A stretch of DNA of 44,927 nt from Lactococcus garvieae (GTDB taxonomy: Bacteria > Bacillota > Bacilli > Lactobacillales > Streptococcaceae): assembly GCF_016758115.1 (NCBI RefSeq), contig NZ_WIVG01000017.1, forward strand, positions 1-44,927. The letters are read 5' to 3'. The position numbers and the translations under genes are program-made. Positions 35,201 through 44,927 of this stretch are shown here, piece by piece; within the stretch, counting starts at the first letter, position 1; the number at the start of each line of letters is the position of its first letter. The notes beneath the pieces were generated by a model, which was not told the origin of the DNA, ran no database searches, and saw only the letters and a program-made list of their open reading frames with translations.

Positions 35201-38200
35201 ATGTTAGTGATCCGAGAAGCAATCTTTAGCAGGATTGCCTGCAACGACATTCTTATCGTGATAATGATACTCCCATACAGTCAATAGTCCGAGCGTGATA
35301 AAACCGTCGCAGGCAATGAGTATGGCTACATGAGAACCATGCAGGGGTGGAACTCCCGTGAGCTTTGCTAAAGCTGTTCGATTGCTGGTAAAACAACTTT
35401 TATGAAATCCAAATAAGTGATTTGGAAAGGAGGATTTTATGAAGCAGACTGACATTCCTATTTGGGAACGTTATACCCTAACCATTGAAGAAGCGTCAAA
35501 ATATTTTCGTATTGGCGAAAACAAGCTACGACGCTTGGCAGAGGAAAATAAAAATGCAAATTGGCTGATTATGAATGGCAATCGTATTCAGATTAAACGA
35601 AAACAATTTGAAAAAATTATAGATACATTGGACGCAATCTAGCGTCGCCAAAGGGTCTTGTATATGATAAAATAGTATTAAGTCGTATCAAGGCTCTTTC
35701 CATAAAGGAAAGGAGCAAATGCCATGTCAGAAAAAAGACGTGACAATAAAGGTCGAATCTTAAAGACTGGAGAGAGCCAACGAAAAGACGGAAGATACTT
35801 ATACAAATATATAGATTCATTTGGAGAACCGCAATTTGTTTACTCGTGGAAACTTGTGGCTACAGACCGAGTACCAGCAGGAAAGCGTGATTGTATCTCA
35901 CTTAGAGAGAAAATCGCAGAGTTACAGAAAGACATTCATGATGGTATTGATGTTGTAGGAAAGAAAATGACACTCTGCCAGCTTTACGCAAAACAGAACG
36001 CTCAAAGACCAAAGGTTAGAAAAAACACTGAAACTGGACGCAAATATCTTATGGATATTTTGAAGAAAGACAAGTTAGGTGTAAGAAGTATTGACAGTAT
36101 TAAGCCATCAGACGCTAAAGAATGGGCTATTAGAATGAGTGAAAATGGTTATGCTTATCAAACCATCAATAACTACAAACGTTCTTTAAAGGCTTCATTC
36201 TATATTGCTATACAAGATGATTGTGTTCGGAAGAATCCATTTGACTTTCAACTGAAAGCAGTTCTTGATGATGATACTGTCCCTAAGACCGTACTAACAG
36301 AAGAACAGGAAGAAAAACTGTTAGCCTTTGCAAAAGCTGATAAAACCTACAGCAAAAATTATGATGAAATTCTGATACTCTTAAAAACAGGTCTTCGTAT
36401 TTCAGAGTTTGGTGGTTTGACACTTCCAGATTTAGATTTTGAGAATCGTCTTGTCAATATAGACCATCAGCTATTGAGAGATACTGAAATTGGGTACTAC
36501 ATTGAAACACCAAAGACCAAAAGTGGCGAACGTCAAGTTCCTATGGTTGAAGAAGCCTATCAAGCATTTAAGCGAGTGTTAGCGAATCGAAAGAATGATA
36601 AGCGTGTTGAGATTGATGGATATAGTGATTTCCTCTTTCTTAATAGAAAGAACTATCCAAAAGTGGCAAGTGATTACAACGGCATGATGAAAGGTCTTGT
36701 TAAGAAATACAATAAGTATAACGAGGATAAATTGCCACACATCACTCCACATAGTTTGCGACATACATTCTGTACCAACTATGCAAATGCAGGAATGAAT
36801 CCAAAGGCATTACAGTACATTATGGGACATGCTAATATAGCCATGACGCTGAACTATTACGCACATGCAACATTCGATTCTGCAATGGCAGAAATGAAAC
36901 GCTTGAATAAAGAGAAGCAACAGGAGCGTCTTGTTGCTTAGTAGTACAAATGAATTTACTACTTATTTACCACTTCTGACAGCTAAGACATGAGGAAATA
37001 TGCAAAGAAACGTGAAGTATCTTCCTACAGTAAAAATACTCGAAAGCACATAGAATAAGGCTTTACGAGCATTTAAGAAAATATAAAAAGATAATTAGAA
37101 ATTTATACTTTGTTTTGGTCTAAAAATTTTGCTTATTCCAAGAAATCGGACTGATAGAGTTAAAATTATGTTGGATCACTTGATCATTTTTAAAACTTGT
37201 AAATTTAATGGTTTTTACATTATATTTTATTTCAATTTTTTTAAACCATCATATAATTTATATGGATTTTCACTTTTTTTATAACTTTCCGCAACATTTA
37301 TAATTTTGCTTATAGGGTACTCTTTGATTTTAAATGAATCCGAACTATTTAATAGTAAAAATGTTATGAAACAAGAATAAGTCATTAGTGTTAAGATTAT
37401 TTTTTTCATTTTATTCCTCAAAATAGAGAACAAGAGGTGTTACACTACTTATAAAAAATTAGAATTTTGCTCCATTATAATTACCGACTGCTTCTTTAGG
37501 TGAATTATTCCAATAAACAGAGTTTGCTCCCGATTTATATGGAAGTGATGCTCTGGCAGTTTGCCCAGCGGGTCTCACAGACTTGTTAAAAACACCATTT
37601 GTTCGGCTAACTGTTGCTGAATGTTTTCTATCTCTGTGATTATATTCTGAAATAGTTCGTCCATTTACATTAACCATATAATACCAAGTTCCTCCACCAA
37701 CATTTGCCACTTTTCTAGTTTGGACCTCTCCTCTTTTCTCTAACTGCTCAGCAGTGAGTCCACCAGAAGTCTGTTCTAAATCTGCGATACCAAGTTTTTC
37801 AAAAGTAACAGTTCCTAGCGCTAAGACGGCTAACAGCAATACAATTTTTTTCATTTTACATTTTCTCCTTATTCTGTTATAATCCAATTGTATAACAAAT
37901 AGAAAAAAGTATAAACAATTAATTTTGTGTTTGGGCGGAAATGGCGCAAAATGCGCCACTCTCTTGAAAATAAGGAGATAATTTATGGATAACTATTTAA
38001 AACACTTATATCATCGTCTCAACCGTATGCCTTCGGGAATTCAAGGTGTGGCTTGGTTTATATCTATAAAACTCTCCCTCTTTATTCTTCAAGGTGCTGA
38101 AAATGTCCCTGCTTACCTTTTGACGATCTTCTTACAATTTATTTTATCAATGATTCTTTTTATCATTGGCTTAGCTTTTTTCGATTTTATCTCAAATAAA

Positions 38201-41200
38201 AGCGATTATCAAAATTAAAATCTATATATTGAACTAAAAAAATAGAAATGCTGCAATACCAGCATTTCTATTTTTTTAGTTTTCGCAAATCATCAAAAAC
38301 TCTTTCTCATTATTATCTCTATTAAGACTTGCTGCTGCAAGTTTAAAACCTCCTTTTTGATAGAAGCAAAGAGTATTTTCGTTTTTCTGATAGACGTTTA
38401 AAGAAAGCAATTGACTTGAAGTTTTGACAGGCTGTAAGAGTGCTTTGTCGATGATTTTAGACTGCTTACTATTGATCAAAAAATCCTGAAATATATTGGT
38501 CAATCAGATTGATAAACAAGTTGAAGCTTGCTTCATACAGTATTCTCGTTTGATGAAATACCTGTCAGTCATCAATTACGATAAAACTCAGGCAATATAA
38601 ACTGGTCATTATTTTCAAACTGTAAAGCCAATCTTAGCATCAGTATCTCGGAGTTTTTCTTGCCCCAGACTTGGACACCTTGCGGCAGATGTGTGGCTGC
38701 TTCCAGGTAAATTGGAAGGGATAGGGCGGGCTGTCCTGTGAGATTACTGATGAAGTTGTAAGGTGTGAAAGCCAAGGAGTTTTCAAATGCTTGCTCTATG
38801 GTTGCGATTTGTTCAGAGAAGTCGTACAATTCCATGTGTTTCATTTTTTCCGTAATGTTAGGATGGATGAGCTCTTCGCCAATTTTGGGCGCTGTTTTTG
38901 CTGTTGTCGGTGTTAAGAAGAAATCAAAATTTTTAAAAATTTCTTCATCAAACGTTGCACAAGCGCTATCCCACTGATTTAAAGCTTGAATATAAGAAGC
39001 AGCATCTGCATTGCGACCGGCTTCTAACAAAGCATAAGTCAGTGGTTCTACATCGCCGTTGTTTATCTTTCTGTCATTAGCGATTTCCCATGGTTTGAGC
39101 ATGGCATATGTTTCAGCAGCATTCATCTGATAGTAAGTTTGAATCAAAGGACGGGCATTGAGTGGAAAAGCAATCTCTATCAGTTGGTGTCCTTGTTTTT
39201 TTAGAAAGTCGACAGCTTTTTGAAGTGCAGCCTTAGAGGTCTCCGAAATTGATATTCCTGAGACAGGAGAGTCAAAGGAATAAGCAATATTTAAAGGCCT
39301 TTCAGGTTCAGTAAGATGATGTAATGCTTCCCTATCCAGTAACTCAGTTTGATAAGGGTCGGCTTCTTGCACACGTTGCATTTCTGCTAAAAAGCTGGCT
39401 GTATCACGCACAGAAACAGTCAAAGCACCTGTGGTTGCAGCCCCCTGCCAACCTCGATAATTCCCTGGACCTTGGGGCATAAGTCCTCGTGTCATTTTCA
39501 AACCAATAAGTCCTGAAAAAGAAGCAGGGATACGGATGGACCCACCGCCATCAGATGCGCCAGCCATGGGAAAGATGCCAGAAGCTACAGCGGAAGCTGC
39601 ACCGCCAGAGGAGCCACCAGAGTAATAAGCTGTATTCCAAACATTACGGGTGTCCCCATATAAAGCTGAATCCGTAATATTTTTAAAGCCAAATTCAGGA
39701 GAATTTGTTTGTCCAAAGGGAGTTAAGCCAGCGTCAAGAGCAGCTTTGACGAAGTTGTCGTCTGAGTGGGCCATACTGTCTTCAAAAAGTTTGGAACTCG
39801 AAGTTGACGGAAGTCCTGCATGATCTTGACCTAGCATCTTTAGTGGAAAAGGAATGCCTGCGAAATAGCCGTCTTCTGTTTTTGATAAATCAGTTTGAGC
39901 CTGATTCAAGTCGTAAGCAACGACGGCATTGTATTTCGGATTGATTTCTTCAATCTTTTTTTGAGTACTTTGAAGTAATTCAGCAGCACTGATTTGCCCA
40001 GTACGTATTTTTTCTGCCCAATATGTAGCGTCTTTAATCTTTCTCATCTTTCATATCTTCCTCTCTAGGAGTAAAATCGCCACCGAGGTATTTTTCAGAA
40101 AGTTTTTTCATTGTGCCATTCTCTTGAAGTTTTACCAAGGCTTTGTCGACTTTCTGTTGAAGGTCTCTGCCTTCTTTTTCCTTACCAAAAATGAAATAGC
40201 TAAATCCCGTATGTTTATCTGTCTCACCTAAATCAATCGGCTCGACTTTTAAATCATAAGCGTGTTGCTGGATAATTTGTGTGAGTGAAATTTGGTCGTA
40301 AATCACAAAATCACTCTTGCCTGAGTCAACATCAGCAACATAAGAAGTTAACGGATAGCTGGCATCCATATATTTTAAGTTTATTGCTTTTTCTGGATTT
40401 TCCTTGTTCCAGTTTTCAAGCATCGTTGTGACTTGTACACCAGACAAGACTTCCGTTGTTTTACCAGCTAAATCACTCAATGATTTGACGTGCAAGTCAG
40501 GTTTAACTGCTACCGATGTTGCGTACTTGGATAAGGGAAGCGAATAACTGTATTTCTCTGCACGTTCAGGTGTCCAAGAAAGAGCATTTGCGGCCATTTG
40601 AAAACGGTCATTGTCAATTCCAGAAAGTACGGAATTAAAATCAATCACTTGAAACTTCAATTTGTACTCAGGGAGTTCTTTGAAAACAGCACGTGCAAGC
40701 TCAATATCGTAACCTGTCAATTTATTGCCTTCCATATAGGTATTGGGCTTTGAGTTCGCATTCGTCGCCACGATAATTTCTTTTGGCTCAGGCTTAACGT
40801 TTTCTTTTTTGCTGCAAGCGGTCAAAACCCCAAAAGAAGTGAGAGAAAATAAGGCTAGACCTAAAACTAATTTTTTATTCATTTTTTATATTAATGGATT
40901 TCTACAAATCCTTCCTTTCTGTCTATTTTTATTTTAACAAAATTTAGAAATTCATTAGCTTTTTATGTTTAGGAATTTAAAGTATGTCCAAGTAAGTAAT
41001 GAACGAGAAAAGAATAATAATCTGCTGAAACCTGCATTTAAATCACAAGCAACACAAATTTATCTGAAAAGTGTATCACTAGACAATGGACAATAAATAA
41101 AAAACCAATTTTATTTCGGTCAGTGACGAGGAGTAACATGGTATAATAACAATGAATACTTTAATAAATATATTAAAAATAAAATATAGAAACTATGGAA

Positions 41201-44200
41201 ATAAAAATGGCTATTTCTTATCGTAAAATATTATCAAGTACAAAAGTAAGACCTTATCTCTTTCAAGCACATTTTGGCCTAGAAAGAGAAGGGCATCGTA
41301 TAGATTCAACGGGAGAGCTGAGTACCTTGTCTCATCCTAAGTGTTTAGGAGCACGCAGCTTTCATCCCTATATTCAAACTGATTTTTCAGAAACACAGAT
41401 TGAAGCTATTACTCCAGTTTTTGATCATCCAAAGCAAGCCTTACAATTCATGGAAGCCCTTCATGATGTCATCATCCGTTCTCTTGAAGAGGAGGAGCTA
41501 CTTTGGGTGCAATCTATGCCTCCCGCACTTCCAGAAAATGAAGATGACATCAGATTGGCTGAGCTTGAAAAAGAAAAGGATGTGGCTTATCGTCAGGGCC
41601 TAGCCTCAAAGTATGGTAAACGTAAACAGATGGTATCTGGTATCCATTATAATTTTGAATTTGCGGATGTCCTGCTTCAAGCGATGTGGGAGCAGCAGGG
41701 AAGCGGAGACTTTCAAGAGTTCAAGACGGAAGTATATATGAAACTCGCTCGACAATATTTGCGTTACATGTGGATTATTACTTATTGTCTGGGTGCTTCT
41801 CCACGCGCAGATTTTGGATTTTTCACCGATGAGGCAGAAGTGCCTCATCAGCCTGTGCGGTCTATCAGAAACTCAAAGTTTGGTTATCGCAATGCTCAGG
41901 AGATTTTTGTCAGCTATCAGAGCTTGGAGAAGTACTATAATGACCTGTCGACTTACGTTGAGTCAGGTTCATTGTCAGAGATGAAAGAGTTTTATTCTGC
42001 TGTACGTTTACGTGGTGGAACACGTGCAGAAGAGCTTATGGAAAGTGGAATTCAATATGTAGAGTTTCGGAACTTTGACCTGAATCCATTTGCCCGTATA
42101 GCAATGGATGAGGATACAAGCCGTTTTATTCATCTCTTTGTTCTTTATCTTATTTATATGGACGAGGAAGATTGTACAGATGTAAGTCAGAGACGGGGTT
42201 ATGAAATAAATGATATCGTTGCCTTGGAACATCCCTTAGAAAAGACAGGTTATTATGAAGAAGGACAACAGTTTTTCTCACAAATGCGTCATTTTGCGCA
42301 AGCACTCAATCTTTCACAAGAAGATCAGATTATTATCGACAAATTCGCTCAGATGTTGGAAAAGCCAGAAATGACAATAGCAGGTCAAATGGAGTTGGCT
42401 TATCAAGAGAACGCAAATTTTGCCTTAGAATTAGCAAGGGATTATCGCAAGAAGACCTATCAACATCCCTTTCAGCTGGCAGGGTTCACTGACTTAGAGC
42501 TCTCTACTCAAAACTTATTGTTTGATGCGATTCAGAAAGGACTAAAAGTAGAAGTCTTAGACGCTCAAGATCAGATGGTTTCTCTCACGTACAAGTCACA
42601 TACAGAGATTGTTGAAAAAGGAAATATGACTTCCAAGGACTCTATGGTAGCCTATGCCATCATGGAAAATAAGGTGGTAACGAAAAAGTTACTGGATCGT
42701 GCACAGCTGAAAACGCCTAAAGGACAAGAGTTTAGGGAACATTCAACGGCCTTGGCAGCTTATCCGCTATTTAAAGATAAGGCTATCGTCATTAAGCCAA
42801 AATCAACAAACTATGGCTTGGGCATTTCTATATTTAAGCAACCAGCAACGGAAGCACAATTTAGAAAAGCGCTAGATATTGCTTTTCATGAAGATAAGGA
42901 AGTTATTGTTGAAACATTTGTGACTGGAACGGAATATCGTTTCTTTGTGCTTGACGGTAAAACAAGAGCTGTTCTTCGACGAGATGCAGCACATGTTATC
43001 GGTGATGGCTTATCGACTATTGCGCAACTGGTAGAATCAAAAAATGAAAATCCTTTACGAGGAATTGATCATCGCTACCCTCTGGAAAAAATACAAATCA
43101 CTGAAACAGAAAAACTAATGCTTGAGGTGCAAGGCTATACAGAGCAAAGTATACCTGAAAAAGGAGTGAGAGTAAATCTTCGAGAAAATTCAAATATCTC
43201 TACTGGTGGTGATTCAATTGATATGACTGATGAAATGCCCGAAGCTTACAAAACGATTGCTGAACAAGCTGCCCGAGTATTGCAAGTGAATATTACAGGA
43301 ATCGATATTTTAATTGAGTCGCTCACAGATGAGTCTGCATCTGATTACAGCATCATTGAGGCGAACTTTAACCCAGCAATGTTGTTTCATTTATACCCGC
43401 TTAAGGGGAAAGGGAGGCGCGTTACAATGGATGTTTTAAGTTATTTATTCCCAGAAGTATTTTCCTCATAAGTAAAAGTCTGACATTTTAGCCAAAACAC
43501 CAGAATGACAAATGCGATACTTTTTTATTTTGTTGTATAATATGATAGAATAGATGAGTATTAGTAAATGAAATAAGTTAAAAAGACGGCTTCAATTTTT
43601 TGAATCTGTCTTTTTATCGGATGATTGGGGGTGTAACTTTATGAAAAACAAAAAATGGATGATCAATCTAGCGATTTCCAACCTACTGCTGGTCTTCTTA
43701 GGAGTGGGCCTTGTTATTCCTGTTTTACCACCATTAAAAGAGCAAATGCATTTTTCAGGAACAACCATGGGGATGATGATTTCGATTTTTGCAATTGCTC
43801 AATTGATTGCATCACCTGCTGCAGGTTACTTATCAGACAAGGTTGGACGGAAAAAGTTGATTGCCTTGGGGATGATTATCTTTTCCTTTTCGGAGCTTTT
43901 ATTTGGCTTAGCACAAGTCAAAGCCGTATTCTATATTTCACGCGCATTAGGCGGTATTGCAGCTGCCTTACTTATGCCTTCCGTGACAGCCTATGTTGCA
44001 GATTTGACAACAGTAGCTGAGCGTGCCAAGGCGATGGGGAAAGTTTCAGCAGCAATTAGCGGTGGATTTATTATTGGTCCTGGTGTAGGTGGATTTATAG
44101 CAAAATTCGGGATACGGGTACCTTTTTATGTGGCCGCCTTATTAGCATTTGTGGGCTTTATCTTAAGTATGACTGTGCTTAAAGAGTCTGAGAAAACGAT

Positions 44201-44927
44201 GGATATTAACCCCGAAGCAACTCAATCTTCGTTTCTGGATATTCTTAAAAATCCAATGTTTACATCGCTTTTCGTTGTTATTTTAATTTCCTCATTTGGA
44301 TTACAAGCTTTCGAGTCGATTTATAGCATCATGGCAACGATTAATTTCGGTTTCACAATGAGTGAAATTGCTTTGATAATCACTGTCAGTGGTATACTTG
44401 CTCTTTTCTTCCAACTTTTCCTCTTTGATTGGATTGTCGAAAAGATTGGTGAAATGCATCTGATTCATTTGACTTTCTTTGCAAGTGCTCTCTTTATTGC
44501 TATTATCGCCTTTACAGGAAATAGGATAACTGTTGCCTTATCAACTTTTGTTGTTTTCCTTGCATTTGATTTGTTCAGACCTGCAGTAACAACTTATCTT
44601 TCAAAGCATGCAGGGGATCAGCAAGGAGCAATCAATGGTTTGAATTCAACCTTTACAAGCTTTGGCAATATTTTAGGGCCGCTGGCGGCAGGGATGATGT
44701 TTGACATTAATTACTTTTTCCCTTACTATATTTCAGCGATTATTTTACTCGGAACCGGAATACTCTCAATGCTTATGACCCGTAAGAGAAAGCAAGCAGA
44801 TTTTTAAAAAAGCATTGAGTCAGAAACTGCAAAAGACGAGAATAAAGCATAAAAAAAGGAACCGCTTAAACATTAGCGATTCCTTTTTTTTATGGCTCTG
44901 TCAACTCTGCGGTGGTACTCGCTAAAA

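Overview
This window looks like one contig from a low-GC Gram-positive lactic acid coccus, most likely a Lactococcus (perhaps the L. garvieae group). Evidence is strong AAGGAG-type ribosome sites, extended -10 promoters, an FMN riboswitch ahead of a RibU-type riboflavin transporter, an L10 leader before rplJ-rplL, a fused glutathione synthase (GshAB/GshF), and a lactococcal-style cop box. The species is inferred, not proven. Both ends carry the same 34-bp sequence in opposite orientation (1-34 and 44894-44927). These are ISL3-type insertion-sequence ends, and a decayed third copy lies at 13301-13882. The window is therefore probably the unique DNA between two copies of one IS.

Region 1 (200-13200) is mostly housekeeping DNA on the plus strand. 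It holds a CcpA-controlled cellobiose-type PTS operon with a MupG-like enzyme and two small extra genes, then a CoA-disulfide reductase/rhodanese fusion behind a promoter carrying a CsoR/CstR-like operator. An ArsD-like protein with a Cys-rich tail is followed by a dCMP deaminase. Next come an acyl-ACP thioesterase that may be read from a leaderless mRNA, a HAD phosphatase, a DUF1461 membrane protein, GMP reductase, a NAD(P)-binding protein, ribU and rplJ-rplL.

Region 2 (13300-19090) is accessory. It contains the IS remnant, a minus-strand pair encoding an unrecognised secreted Trp/Tyr-rich protein and a membrane-anchored partner, a predicted copper-responsive VOC (glyoxalase/dioxygenase-fold) operon with a small protein, a TMEM175-like channel, and the C-terminal part of a bacteriocin-associated membrane protein (DUF1430).

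Region 3 (about 19087-37083) is a practically complete Tn916-type conjugative transposon of about 18 kb: orf24-orf13 (conjugation), the tet(M) attenuator with orf12, tet(M), orf6, the orf9 repressor, orf7/orf8 regulators, xis and int. It is inserted in the DUF1430 gene of a lactococcin 972-type bacteriocin locus. The bacteriocin gene and the degenerate 5' part of the transporter gene lie just right of the element (37084-37854) and the rest lies just left of it (17577-19086). No transporter ATPase is present. The locus is bracketed by two nearly identical terminators.

Region 4 (37985-44890) is chromosomal again: a small membrane protein, a GNAT remnant, an amidase overlapping an amino-acid-type ABC binding lipoprotein, gshAB, and an MFS drug-efflux-type transporter behind a possible attenuator. 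All calls were made by reading the sequence. No database search was run, so family names rest on recognised motifs.
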